The notes under the pieces are model-generated. The model was given only the letters and a program-made list of their open reading frames with translations, was not told the DNA's origin and did not search any database. From Paenisporosarcina quisquiliarum (lineage in GTDB: Bacteria; Bacillota; Bacilli; Bacillales_A; Planococcaceae), in the NCBI RefSeq assembly GCF_027563315.1, contig NZ_JAMKBJ010000017.1:1-59572 (forward strand): 59,572 nt of DNA, given 5' to 3'. Each line of letters starts with the position of its first letter. Positions within the stretch are counted from its first letter, which is position 1. Shown one piece after another: positions 42,604-51,608 of this stretch. Position numbers and translations under genes: made by a program.

Positions 42604-43593
42604 ATGTATTTTATTGATAACAAAGGAATTACTGATCCTCGCATAAATTTGGCGATTGAAGAATATGCACTTAAAACGATGGACGTTGATAAAGATTCTT
42701 TCTTTCTGTTCTATATCAATGAACCAGCCATTATTATCGGCAAGAACCAAAATACGATTGAAGAAATCGATACGGATTATGTAGACATAAATGGAGTTCA
42801 TGTCGTACGCAGACTTTCAGGCGGCGGAGCTGTTTACCATGATCTTGGTAATTTGAATTTTAGTTTCATCACGAAGGATGACGGCGATAGCTTCAGAAAC
42901 TTCAAGAAATTTACGCAACCAATTGTCGATGCACTAAAAGAAATGGGCGTTGACGCAGAATTATCTGGACGCAATGACATATTAGCTGAAGGGCGTAAAA
43001 TTTCCGGAAATGCACAATTCACAACTAAAGGGCGTATGTTTAGCCATGGTACATTAATGTTTGATACTGAGATTGATGCTGTGGTTTCTGCATTAAAAGT
43101 ACGTAAGGACAAAATCGAGTCAAAAGGAATTAAATCAATTCGCAGTCGTGTGGCAAACATTACGGAGTTTTTGGACAAGCCGATTACAATTGAAGAGTTT
43201 CGTGTGAAGTTGCTTCACTCCATTTTTGGTGGAGAAGAAGTGAAAACAGTTGAATTGACTGAAGAGGACTGGGCGAATATTAAAGCTCTTTCTAAAGAGC
43301 GTTATGGTAACTGGGAATGGAATTATGGTAAATCTCCAGCATTCAACATGTCCCATTCAGAACGTTTCCCTACGGGTGGAATTGATGTGAGATTGCAAGT
43401 GAAAAACGGAGTTATTGAAGATGCCAATATCTATGGTGACTTCTTCGGAGTAGGCGACGTAGCCGATATCGAGAAACGTATTATCGGAGTAACTTACGAT
43501 AAATCTGCGATTTCTGACGCACTTGGTGATATGGAAGTTTCGACATACCTTGGTGGAATTACAAAAGAACAATTTCTTCAGTTGATTTATTAA
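42604..43593 (+). CDS. lplJ: Lipoate-protein ligase LplJ
   Basis: A 329-residue ligase. The BPL/LplA catalytic fold has RRLSGGGAVYHDLGNLNFSFI (RRxSGGGAVxHD, lipoyl-AMP loop), GRNDILAEGRKISGNAQ and RMFSHGTLMFDT. The C-terminal LplA accessory domain begins near residue 245. It activates scavenged lipoate and attaches it to E2 subunits or GcvH. SD AAGGAG precedes ATG 42604. Probably monocistronic; a TTCG-loop terminator follows. Confidence 0.95.
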   Translation: MYFIDNKGITDPRINLAIEEYALKTMDVDKDSFFLFYINEPAIIIGKNQNTIEEIDTDYVDINGVHVVRRLSGGGAVYHDLGNLNFSFITKDDGDSFRNFKKFTQPIVDALKEMGVDAELSGRNDILAEGRKISGNAQFTTKGRMFSHGTLMFDTEIDAVVSALKVRKDKIESKGIKSIRSRVANITEFLDKPITIEEFRVKLLHSIFGGEEVKTVELTEEDWANIKALSKERYGNWEWNYGKSPAFNMSHSERFPTGGIDVRLQVKNGVIEDANIYGDFFGVGDVADIEKRIIGVTYDKSAISDALGDMEVSTYLGGITKEQFLQLIY

Positions 43594-43605
43594 TAGTAAC
43601 TACGA

Positions 43606-43636
43606 GAGCCTGACTTCGGTCAGGTTCTTTTTTTGT
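43606..43636 (+). terminator. Terminator of lplJ
   Basis: AGCCTGAC-TTCG-GTCAGGTT followed by a run of Ts; a UUCG tetraloop. Confidence 0.85.
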
Positions 43637-43661
43637 TACTTGGACTAAATATTATTTTGTG

Positions 43662-43735
43662 CAACCTGGGAAGCCCTTCTGTCAACCTGGAAAGCGATTC
43701 TGTCTACCTGGAAAAGTAAACTGTCTACCTAGAGC
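43662..43735. repeat. 21-base-period array, core C(A/T)ACCTGGAAA
   Basis: Cores at 43662 (CAACCTGGGAA), 43683 (CAACCTGGAAA), 43704 (CTACCTGGAAA) and 43725 (CTACCTAGAGC), an exact 21-base step, with the bases just before each core ending in CTGT. It lies between the lplJ terminator and the bceR-type promoter region. Confidence 0.85.
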
Positions 43736-43774
43736 AGTCTTCACTGTATTTCCGACTATAGTAGCACTTCACCC

Positions 43775-43798
43775 TTTTCTTAAGTACAATTAAGAAAA
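43775..43798 (+). promoter_or_regulatory. Inverted repeat before the bceR-type gene
   Basis: Perfect 9-base arms TTTTCTTAA (43775-43783) and TTAAGAAAA (43790-43798) around GTACAA, directly upstream of the GGGGGAGG SD. Candidate operator; it is AT-only, so not a terminator. Confidence 0.45.
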
Positions 43799-43819
43799 AG
43801 AGATTAGGGGGAGGATTAG

Positions 43820-44527
43820 ATGTCGACACATCGTATTTATATCGTAGAAGATGATCGGAAAATCGCCTCACTGCTTGCTGATACGTTACGTAAATATCAT
43901 TATGAAGTGCAAACGGTTCAAGACTTCGATTTGATCTTGGAAGAATTTGAAGCATTTGATCCGCACCTCATTTTGCTTGATATAAATTTACCTTCTTATG
44001 ACGGCTATTATTGGTGTCGTCAGTTCCGTACGAAGACAACGTGCCCGATTATATTTATTTCCGCACGTTCAGGGGACATGGACCAAGTTTTTGCGCTTGA
44101 AAATGGTGGGGATGATTTCATCACGAAACCTTTCCATTATGAAATCGTCCTAGCCAAAATAAGAAGTCATTTACGTAGAACATATGGTGAGTATGCCGCG
44201 AAACAGGAAGAACGTACGATTAAACTAGGGAAACTGTGCTTATATTTGGAACGCATGGAGCTTCATACCGGCTCGCAAGAAATCCCACTTCAAAAGCGGG
44301 AGTGTACGATTCTAGAGCTATTAATGACCCATGTACCAAAAGTGGTCACACGGGAACAATTGCTCGAAGAACTTTGGGATGACCAGGCTTTTGTTGATGA
44401 AAACACACTGAACGTCAATATGACGCGTGTGCGTAAGAAGTTACAGGATTACGGAATTTCTTCAACTATTGAAACCGTACGGGGGGCAGGCTACCGTTTT
44501 GTACTAAGTGCGGAGGAGTCATCATGA
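43820..44527 (+). CDS. OmpR-family response regulator, BceR type
   Basis: A 235-residue regulator. Receiver domain (residues 1-118): EDD near residue 11, phospho-acceptor Asp in LILLDINLPSYDGYYWCRQFR, and conserved TKPFHYE lysine. Winged-helix output domain (about residues 135-232) with RECTILELLMTHVPKVVTREQLLEELWDD and TVRGAGYRF. It is the first of four genes RR-HK-ATPase-permease, the layout of Bce modules that sense and remove peptide antibiotics such as bacitracin. The stop overlaps the kinase start (ATGA). The SD is GGGGGAGG. Confidence 0.88.
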   Translation: MSTHRIYIVEDDRKIASLLADTLRKYHYEVQTVQDFDLILEEFEAFDPHLILLDINLPSYDGYYWCRQFRTKTTCPIIFISARSGDMDQVFALENGGDDFITKPFHYEIVLAKIRSHLRRTYGEYAAKQEERTIKLGKLCLYLERMELHTGSQEIPLQKRECTILELLMTHVPKVVTREQLLEELWDDQAFVDENTLNVNMTRVRKKLQDYGISSTIETVRGAGYRFVLSAEESS

Positions 44528-45603
44528 AATTAAGACTGTTCGTGAAAGAACATGCAGCCTACTTGATTTTCCAACTAATTATGGTTCTCTTTATCATGTT
44601 GCTTTATTGGCTCGACGGCTTCCGTAATGCAGATACAGCCATCTATTCCGTTGTCATTAGCACTTTATTAATTTTATCTTTTTTATTTGGACGCTTCGTG
44701 AAACGATATGCGTTTTATCAAAAACTTTTGTCAACACCAAAAGAAATGGAAGCAGCATTACAACATGATGCGAAATCACCGGAACAACAACAGGTAGAAG
44801 AGTATTTACAAGGCCTATATAAGTTGTACCAAAACGAAGTTCAAGCACTTTATGCCAATCAGCATCGTCATCTCCAATTCATGAATCAATGGGTTCATCA
44901 AATGAAAACGCCGCTATCTGTTGTGGAATTACTCCTGCAGGAAGATGGGAATGTCGACAAGAGAAGTATGCAGGAAGAGATTGACCGTTTGAAGCGTGGG
45001 CTTGATTCCGTTTTGATGAATGCCAGATTAGATACGTTTGAACAGGATATGCAAATTGAACAAGTACATTTAAAGACATTGGTTTCTGAAGTAGTGTCTG
45101 AACATAAACGCTTGTTCATTACCCATCATGTGTACCCGGTGATTTCAATTGACGAAAAGTATATCGTACCGACTGATGCAAAATGGATGAAGTTTGTAAT
45201 TGGTCAATTTATCACGAATGCCGTTAAATACACATTTGAAGAAGGCAAGAAAATACATATTCAAGTAGACTGCCTGGAAGGACAAGTGTTGCTGACAGTT
45301 CGAGATGAAGGAATCGGTATTCCATCAACGGATCTTCCGCGTGTGATGAAAGCCTTTTTCACTGGGGAAAATGGTCGGAAAACAGGGGAAAGTACTGGAA
45401 TGGGCTTGTATTTAGCCAATGAGATTTGTGGAAAACTCGGTCATGAAATGAGCGTAGTGTCCGAGCAAGGCATAGGCACAACCGTCTCGGTTTTATTCCA
45501 TAACCATGAAGGTGCAAAGCGAGGTGAGACAGAAGATGAGCATATTGAAAATGGACGAAGTGACGAAAGTGTACGAAGGGAAAGTGACACATCGTGCAAT
45601 TAA
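44524..45603 (+). CDS. Intramembrane-sensing histidine kinase, BceS type
   Basis: A 359-residue kinase with two N-terminal helices (about residues 12-32 and 39-60) separated by a very short outside loop, so it cannot sense by itself. Then FMNQWVHQMKTPLSVVELLL (H-box), N-box QFITNAVKYTF, and G-boxes VRDEGIGIP and GMGLYLANEICGKLGHEM. Such kinases depend on the cognate BceAB transporter as sensor. The last roughly 22 codons overlap the ATPase gene in another frame, an unusually long overlap. Confidence 0.88.
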   Translation: MKLRLFVKEHAAYLIFQLIMVLFIMLLYWLDGFRNADTAIYSVVISTLLILSFLFGRFVKRYAFYQKLLSTPKEMEAALQHDAKSPEQQQVEEYLQGLYKLYQNEVQALYANQHRHLQFMNQWVHQMKTPLSVVELLLQEDGNVDKRSMQEEIDRLKRGLDSVLMNARLDTFEQDMQIEQVHLKTLVSEVVSEHKRLFITHHVYPVISIDEKYIVPTDAKWMKFVIGQFITNAVKYTFEEGKKIHIQVDCLEGQVLLTVRDEGIGIPSTDLPRVMKAFFTGENGRKTGESTGMGLYLANEICGKLGHEMSVVSEQGIGTTVSVLFHNHEGAKRGETEDEHIENGRSDESVRRESDTSCN

Positions 45604-46309
45604 TCAATTAAGTTTTGAAGTGGGGAAAGGTGAGTTTGTAGCTGTCATGGGTCCTTCCGGAAGCGGCAAAACGACCTTGCTCAATCTCATTTCAACCATT
45701 GATTCGGCTACTTCAGGTACCATCACGATTGATGGGTTGCGCCCGGAAGAAATGACGAAAACCGAACTCGCACTTTTTCGGCGAAGACAGCTTGGTTTTG
45801 TCTTTCAGGACTTTAACTTATTGCAGATGCTGACTGTAGAAGAAAACTTGGTTCTCCCCTTAACACTGGATGGACTTCCACTCGATGAAATGAAAAAACG
45901 TATAGCGGATTTAGCGAAGAAACTGGACTTGGGACAAATACTTGAAAAGAGACCAAATGAAATATCTGGCGGCCAAGCCCAAAGGACCGCAATAGGACGG
46001 GCGCTTATTCATCAGCCCGCCTTTATATTAGCGGATGAGCCGACCGGGAACTTGGATTCGAAGGCATCCAAGGATGTACTAGAGCTTCTAGCAAGAGTCA
46101 ATCAGGAACAAAAAACGACGATCCTGATGGTCACACATGATCCGATAGCTGCAAGTTACTGCGACCGTGTCATTTTCATTAAAGATGGCGAGTTTTTTAA
46201 TGAAATTTACAGCGATGATCGAAGACAAACATTTTTCCAACGTATTTTAAACGTGCTGTCTTTACTAGGAGGCAATGTCAATGACCTTTCGACAATTCGC
46301 CTATCGTAA
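45536..46309 (+). CDS. Peptide-antibiotic ABC transporter ATPase, BceA type
   Basis: A 257-residue ABC ATPase. Walker A is GPSGSGKTT, signature ISGGQAQRTAIGRAL, and Walker B FILADEPTGNLDS, in the MacB/BceA style. ATG 45536 (MSILKMDEVTKVYEGKVTHR) is the family start. It lies inside the kinase gene, overlapping it by 68 bases. It powers BceB-mediated removal of antibiotics from lipid II-cycle intermediates and generates the signal for the kinase. The stop overlaps the permease start. Confidence 0.88.
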   Translation: MSILKMDEVTKVYEGKVTHRAINQLSFEVGKGEFVAVMGPSGSGKTTLLNLISTIDSATSGTITIDGLRPEEMTKTELALFRRRQLGFVFQDFNLLQMLTVEENLVLPLTLDGLPLDEMKKRIADLAKKLDLGQILEKRPNEISGGQAQRTAIGRALIHQPAFILADEPTGNLDSKASKDVLELLARVNQEQKTTILMVTHDPIAASYCDRVIFIKDGEFFNEIYSDDRRQTFFQRILNVLSLLGGNVNDLSTIRLS

Positions 46310-48215
46310 TGTGGTTCGGAATCGTCGAATCTATGCCGCATTTTTTATGGCCAGTATGTTTTCGGTAATGGTCTTCTTCATGTATTCCATGTTATTGTTT
46401 CATCCGAAAATCGAAGATGAGTTTTTAAGGGAATTCGCAGCCTCTGGGATGATCGTAGCTGAAATTATATTGTACATATTTACACTGTTTTTCTTGTTCT
46501 ATTCAATGAGTGCTTTTTTACAAGCCCGTTCAAAAGAGTTCGGGTTGCTGCTTCAGCTTGGTATGGAAAAAAAGCAATTAAATAAATTGATTTTCCTTGA
46601 AACGATGTTAATTGGTGCGGTATCAGTAGCAACAGGAATCTTTTTTGGTTATGCCTTTTCCAAATTCTTTTTTATGATCGTTCGAGAATTGCTGCAGTTG
46701 GAAAGTTTGCCTCTATATGTTTCAATTAAACCTTTTGCCCTGACAATGGGAGCGTTCTTCAGTCTTTTTGTCATCATCGCAATGACGAGCGTCGTATTCA
46801 TACGGGAGCAAAAAATCATCGAATTGATACGTGGCTATTGGAAGACCGATGAACTACAAAGCTATTCAACAGTGAAAGCAATACTTGGAATCGCGATGTT
46901 AGTGTTTGCCTATGGAGCGGCTGCGTTTACATCGACGACCGTGGTACTGGCATTATCCATTGTTTTACCTCCGCTTGCTGCACTCGGAACGTACTTCTTT
47001 TTTACACATAGTGTATTATTTTTACTTCATCAAGTACGAAAGCGTAAATCACTTTACTGGCATCCATATCGTTTAATCGCCATTTCGGAAGTGGCCGTGA
47101 AATTGCGTGAAAATGCACGGATGTATTTTATTGTTACAATCGTTTCCACAGTTGCCTTTTTATCAGTTGGAACGTTAACTTCACTGTCTTCTTATACAGG
47201 ACAATTTCGAGAAATAAATCCGCTGTCACTCATTTATTCTAGTGAAATGTCCAATCCGTATGAATCAGACCACATTTCATTATTGCGTAATGAACTTGAA
47301 GAGCAAGGCTTGTCCTATACGCTTGTTCCATTTTTAATCAAACAGCAAACATCGTCTTTTTCACAGAACTCGGTCGATATTTTAAGGATGTCGGATGTAA
47401 ATAGTTTAGCGCTTGCGCTCGGGTTGCCACTGATTGAATTGCCTCCTGGAGAAGCAATGTTCATTCCATACTCGGAGGATTCAATTGGCACTTTAAAAAG
47501 TAAAGAAATTCAAACTGTGTTGGAAGAGAGCAATGTCCCAATCAGAATTCGTGGTGTATATCCGAAGATGTTATTTCCCTCAATGATTATTGGATCAAAC
47601 ATTGTCGTAGTCAGTGATTCCGACTATCGATTAATTAACGAACCGTTTTCCGGAAGATCACTGATTGACTCCTCGTATAAATTCTTTGCTTTTCATGTAG
47701 CTGAGTGGGAACGTACAAAATCAATTGGACTGGATATAGATTCCCAAGTGACGGACGCGATTTATGACGGAGGTTTTACTACGCTGCCATTTTACTTTGA
47801 AAATCCAGGATTGAACTACAGTGTGATCCGGGCAACGTTTTCATTGTTATTGTTTACCGGATTAATGGTTGCGGCTGTTTTATTATTGGCTGCCGGAAGC
47901 TTCGTCTACTTCAAACTATATACAGGATTGGAGCGGGACAAACGCCAATTCGACGTCCTAAAAAGAATGGGCTTAACAGAACAGGAAATTATTAAAATCG
48001 TCAATCGTCAACTTGTTCCTCAGTTTTTCCTCCCTTGGGGAATAGCCATGCTGCATAGTGCCTTTTCATTTTTATCCTTGCAAGTCATTTGGAGCAATTT
48101 GGCGGAAGTATCCATTTTAAGTGAAATGATTTTAGTATTAGTCGGCTTTACATTGATCCAAATCGTCTATTATTTTTTAATACGCTGGCGTTACATAGAC
48201 CATGTCCGCGCGTGA
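46281..48215 (+). CDS. Peptide-antibiotic ABC transporter permease, BceB type
   Basis: A 644-residue permease with about ten helices: four or five at the N-terminus, a pair near residues 190-240, one near 280, then a large extracellular domain (about residues 305-515), and three C-terminal helices. This is the BceB layout, and the large domain determines which peptide is sensed. ATG 46281 follows AGGAGG by six bases; ATG 46275 is too close. It overlaps the ATPase gene by 29 bases. The antibiotic specificity cannot be read from the sequence. Confidence 0.88.
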   Translation: MTFRQFAYRNVVRNRRIYAAFFMASMFSVMVFFMYSMLLFHPKIEDEFLREFAASGMIVAEIILYIFTLFFLFYSMSAFLQARSKEFGLLLQLGMEKKQLNKLIFLETMLIGAVSVATGIFFGYAFSKFFFMIVRELLQLESLPLYVSIKPFALTMGAFFSLFVIIAMTSVVFIREQKIIELIRGYWKTDELQSYSTVKAILGIAMLVFAYGAAAFTSTTVVLALSIVLPPLAALGTYFFFTHSVLFLLHQVRKRKSLYWHPYRLIAISEVAVKLRENARMYFIVTIVSTVAFLSVGTLTSLSSYTGQFREINPLSLIYSSEMSNPYESDHISLLRNELEEQGLSYTLVPFLIKQQTSSFSQNSVDILRMSDVNSLALALGLPLIELPPGEAMFIPYSEDSIGTLKSKEIQTVLEESNVPIRIRGVYPKMLFPSMIIGSNIVVVSDSDYRLINEPFSGRSLIDSSYKFFAFHVAEWERTKSIGLDIDSQVTDAIYDGGFTTLPFYFENPGLNYSVIRATFSLLLFTGLMVAAVLLLAAGSFVYFKLYTGLERDKRQFDVLKRMGLTEQEIIKIVNRQLVPQFFLPWGIAMLHSAFSFLSLQVIWSNLAEVSILSEMILVLVGFTLIQIVYYFLIRWRYIDHVRA

Positions 48216-48236
48216 TATGTGACGACTAACCCCATT

Positions 48237-48268
48237 AAGCATCGTGAAAATTCACGGTGCTTATTGTA
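48237..48268 (+). terminator. Weak terminator after the bceB-type gene
   Basis: AAGCATCGTGAA with TTCACGGTGCTT, followed by only a short T-rich stretch. Confidence 0.5.
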
Positions 48269-48325
48269 TTGACTGAACATTTCTTATATAATGAAGATAT
48301 TGAATAATGAATGAGTATTCATTCA
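48264..48325 (+). promoter_or_regulatory. lcfB promoter with near-perfect FadR box
   Basis: TTGTAT (48264-48269), 17 bases, TATAAT (48287-48292), then the palindrome TGAATGAGTATTCATTCA (48308-48325), positioned just past the transcription start. This matches the B. subtilis FadR operator pattern TGAATGAnTAnTCATTCA in every specified base. Confidence 0.8.
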
Positions 48326-48344
48326 ATACAAAGGGGACTGTCAG

Positions 48345-49898
48345 ATGAATTTAGTAGCTCGCGTTCGTGAAACGGCTTTACAACAACCATCTAAAACGGC
48401 TTATCATTTTATGGGGAAAGATACATCATATGCAGAATTCGACCAAACGATTGCTCGTTTTGCTTCGGCCTTACGTGAACAAGGTGTGGAAAAAGGGGAC
48501 CATGTCGCATTCTTACTTGGAAATACACCACACTTCTTGATTTCTCTTTATGCAACGATGCGCTTAGGAGCAACTGCGATTCCAATTAATCCAATCTATA
48601 CACCAGATGAGATTTCCTACATCCTTAAAAATAGTGACGCAAAAGCAGTCATTGCACTTGATATGCTTTTACCACTTGTTGAGAAGGCAGCAGGTGCGTT
48701 TCCATCCGTCCATACATATGTAATTTGCGAAACATCTTCAGACACAGGTGAAAAGTTGGCAGCTCTACCTGAAGGTTTACGTGGAAAAGTGAAATCGTTT
48801 ACACAGTTGGTTATGGCCGCTTCACCCGACGTTTTGCCTGTTGAGATTGACCTGGATGACAATGCCGTTATTTTATATACATCTGGAACAACTGGACGTC
48901 CTAAAGGGGCGATGTTGACGCACGGTAATTTATTTTCAAATGCACGGGATACAGCGGACTATTTAGGCTTTGCTGCATCTGATAAAGTTCTTGCTACGTT
49001 ACCAGTGTTCCATGTGTTTGCACTAACGGTTGTCGTGAATGCACCTCTATTAAAAGGAGCAACGATTCTACTTGTTCCGCGTTTCAGCCCGCAAGATGTT
49101 TTCGATATGGCAAAGGAACAACAAGCTACTGTCTTTGCAGGGGTCCCAACGATGTATAATTTCCTGTATCAATATCCGCAGACAAATGTCGAAGACTTCT
49201 CGACAATCCGTCTGGCGATTTCAGGAGGTTCTTCTCTTCCAGTTGCATTACTTCATAACTTTGAAGAGAAGTTTAATGTCCGTATTTCGGAAGGGTACGG
49301 TTTATCTGAGGCGTCACCTGTTACATGCTTCAATCCATTAGATCGAGATCGTAAAGCAGGCTCAATTGGAACTTCAATCATCAATGTTGAGAATCGTGTA
49401 GTGAATGAACTTGGCGAAGATGTAGAAGTTGGAGAAGTGGGGGAGCTTATTGTCCGTGGACCTAACGTGATGAAAGGCTACTACAAAATGCCAGAAGAAA
49501 CTGCAGCGACCATTCGAGACGGGTGGTTGTACACAGGTGATTTAGCGAGAATCGATGAAGAAGGGTATTTCTATATCGTGGACCGTAAGAAAGATTTAGT
49601 CATTGTGGGTGGTTTCAATGTGTACCCACGTGAAGTAGAAGAAGTATTATTCGCTCATCCAAGTGTTGTAGAAGCAGCTGTCATTGGTTTACCTGATGCC
49701 AACTTCGGAGAAACAGTACATGCCTATGTAGTGGTAAAAGATGAAGGTCTCGACACGGAAGCATTATCTAACTATTGCGGCGAACATCTAGCAAAATATA
49801 AAATTCCTCGTAGCTTCGAGTTTTTGACAGAACTGCCTAAAAACACGACAGGAAAAATTTTGCGTCGATCTTTAAAAGATCAGGCACTTGCAAAATAA
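48345..49898 (+). CDS. lcfB: Long-chain fatty-acid-CoA ligase (LcfB/YhfL)
   Basis: A 517-residue AMP-forming acyl-CoA synthetase. Motifs are YTSGTTGRPKGAMLTHGN (P-loop), GYGLSEASPVT (A5), GWLYTGDLARIDEEGYFYIVDRKKD (A7-A8), and C-terminal lysine in KNTTGKILRRSLK. It activates fatty acids to acyl-CoA with ATP for beta-oxidation. Length and synteny beside lplJ match B. subtilis LcfB. The FadR box upstream predicts derepression by long-chain acyl-CoA. Confidence 0.93.
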   Translation: MNLVARVRETALQQPSKTAYHFMGKDTSYAEFDQTIARFASALREQGVEKGDHVAFLLGNTPHFLISLYATMRLGATAIPINPIYTPDEISYILKNSDAKAVIALDMLLPLVEKAAGAFPSVHTYVICETSSDTGEKLAALPEGLRGKVKSFTQLVMAASPDVLPVEIDLDDNAVILYTSGTTGRPKGAMLTHGNLFSNARDTADYLGFAASDKVLATLPVFHVFALTVVVNAPLLKGATILLVPRFSPQDVFDMAKEQQATVFAGVPTMYNFLYQYPQTNVEDFSTIRLAISGGSSLPVALLHNFEEKFNVRISEGYGLSEASPVTCFNPLDRDRKAGSIGTSIINVENRVVNELGEDVEVGEVGELIVRGPNVMKGYYKMPEETAATIRDGWLYTGDLARIDEEGYFYIVDRKKDLVIVGGFNVYPREVEEVLFAHPSVVEAAVIGLPDANFGETVHAYVVVKDEGLDTEALSNYCGEHLAKYKIPRSFEFLTELPKNTTGKILRRSLKDQALAK

Positions 49899-49917
49899 CT
49901 GTTAAAATAGACATTTG

Positions 49918-49951
49918 GAAACCATTTCGTTTTAACGAATGGTTTCTTTTT
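49918..49951 (+). terminator. Terminator of lcfB
   Basis: AAACCATTTCGTT with AACGAATGGTTT (single bulge) and a run of Ts. Confidence 0.8.
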
Positions 49952-49974
49952 TTAGGAATGAAAGGGGAAAATGA

Positions 49975-50430
49975 ATGAGCTTAGAGAAGGTAAAACTAGT
50001 AGAAGTAAATGCGGAGAATTGGTATGAATGTTGCCAATTGGAAGTGTCAGAAAATCAATTAGGGTATATTGAACCGAATGCGATTTCAATCGTCCAATCG
50101 AAATTTGAGGAAACATTAAAACCATATGCAATATATGTTGATGAAAAAGTAGCTGGCTTTTTAATGTTTAATTCCAAATCAGAAGAACTCGATGGTCATT
50201 GGGTATATCGGATAATGATTGATCAGGAATTTCAGGGGAAGGGCATAGGGAAAACCGCAACCGTGTTAATGATTTCTGAGATGTCTAAGTTGCCAGACGT
50301 GAAAAAAATCGTCGTAGGTTATCATCCCGAAAATATGGCGGCGCACCATTTGTACGCTAGTTTAGGATTTGTAGACCATGGGGATAGATTTGGTAAAGAG
50401 ATGGCAGTTATCAAACATATTAATGAGTAA
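49975..50430 (+). CDS. GNAT acetyltransferase, BltD/PaiA-like
   Basis: A 151-residue acetyltransferase. The acetyl-CoA loop is DQEFQGKGIGKTATVLM (Q/RxxGxG/A pattern, about residue 83), followed by YHPENMAAHHLYASLGFVDHGDRF, the usual GNAT C-terminal part. The sequence style (VELVEVNAENWYECCQLEV at the start, EPNAISIVQSKFE) resembles spermine/spermidine N-acetyltransferases. The substrate is inferred only. SD AAAGGGG precedes ATG. Confidence 0.8.
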   Translation: MSLEKVKLVEVNAENWYECCQLEVSENQLGYIEPNAISIVQSKFEETLKPYAIYVDEKVAGFLMFNSKSEELDGHWVYRIMIDQEFQGKGIGKTATVLMISEMSKLPDVKKIVVGYHPENMAAHHLYASLGFVDHGDRFGKEMAVIKHINE

Positions 50431-50465
50431 TAGCCTTATTAACTGATAACATAATTGCAAATAGA

Positions 50466-50501
50466 AAAGGGAACTTCCAATAAACTGGAGTTCCCTTTTT
50501 A
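50466..50501. terminator. Bidirectional terminator between the GNAT gene and nadA
   Basis: AAAGGGAACTTCCA with TGGAGTTCCCTTT around ATAAAC, flanked by A and T tracts. Confidence 0.75.
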
Positions 50502-50513
50502 TGTTCTTTCATC

Positions 50514-51608
50514 CTATAGCATTTTCTCCAAAGCCATGATGGCTTCTTCTGCTGTCTTTTCATCAACGGAAATTTGATTGATGATTCGACCTTCCACAAG
50601 TTCCTCCAAAGCCCACGTTAAGTGAGGCAAGTCAATGCGATTCATAGTCAAACAAGGACACATAAACGGATTCAAGGACACGATATCACGGTCAGGGTAG
50701 GTAGCGATTAAACGGTTAACTAAGTTCATTTCCGTGCCAATCGCCCATTTCGAGCCGACTTCCGACGCTGCAATCATGTCGATAATGTATTTTGTGGAAC
50801 CGGCATAATCAGAAGCGGCAACCACTTCATACGTACACTCAGGATGAACTAAAATTTTACGATCCGGTTCTTTTTCACGCAAATTTGCAACGTGTTTAGG
50901 CAAGAAATTCATGTGTACAGAGCAATGTCCTTTCCACAAAATCACCCGTACATCTTCCAAAGCACATTCCAATTCCAACTTGTGTTTGATTGGATCCCAA
51001 ATTGCCATCGTTTCCAAAGGAATTCCCAGTTTCACAGCGGTGTTACGTCCTAAGTGTTGATCTGGCAAAAACAGCATCCGCTCTTTTTGAGAAAGTGCCC
51101 ATGCCACCATTTCTTCTGCATTGGATGAGGTCACAGTTGCACCACCATTACGACCTACAAAAGCTTTGATAGCAGCTGTAGAGTTGACATACGTCAACGG
51201 AATTATGGTATCACCAAAGTAGCTTTGCAATTCAACCCAGGCACGTTCGGTTTGGTCAATGTTGGCCATATCCGCCATCGAGCAACCTGCTCTCATGTCA
51301 GGCAGAATCACCGCTTGATTTGGCGTAGTTAATATATCCGCTGTTTCAGCCATGAAGTGAACACCGCAAAAGATAATATAATCCGCCGTTTGTTTTGCCG
51401 CGATTTGCGATAACTGCAGCGAATCGCCAGTGACGTCTGCAAAGGCAATGACTTCATCCTTTTGGTAATGATGGCCTAGAATATACAAACGTTCACCCAA
51501 TAGCTTCTTCGCTCGCTGAGCACGTTCGTGCAGTTCATTCGAAGGGGTGTTTAAATAATGGGCAGGAATTGTATCAGTCATCTGTAATTCTTCCAATAAT
51601 GATGTCAT
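50514..51608 (-). CDS. nadA: Quinolinate synthase NadA
   Basis: A 364-residue [4Fe-4S] enzyme that condenses iminoaspartate with dihydroxyacetone phosphate to quinolinate. Cluster and substrate segments are visible: [55 protein letters not shown] and the C-terminal [11 protein letters not shown]. Last gene of nadB-nadC-nadA; its start overlaps the nadC stop by four bases. A divergent NifS-type desulfurase gene probably supplies cluster sulfur. Confidence 0.94.
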   Translation of the reverse strand: MTSLLEELQMTDTIPAHYLNTPSNELHERAQRAKKLLGERLYILGHHYQKDEVIAFADVTGDSLQLSQIAAKQTADYIIFCGVHFMAETADILTTPNQAVILPDMRAGCSMADMANIDQTERAWVELQSYFGDTIIPLTYVNSTAAIKAFVGRNGGATVTSSNAEEMVAWALSQKERMLFLPDQHLGRNTAVKLGIPLETMAIWDPIKHKLELECALEDVRVILWKGHCSVHMNFLPKHVANLREKEPDRKILVHPECTYEVVAASDYAGSTKYIIDMIAASEVGSKWAIGTEMNLVNRLIATYPDRDIVSLNPFMCPCLTMNRIDLPHLTWALEELVEGRIINQISVDEKTAEEAIMALEKML

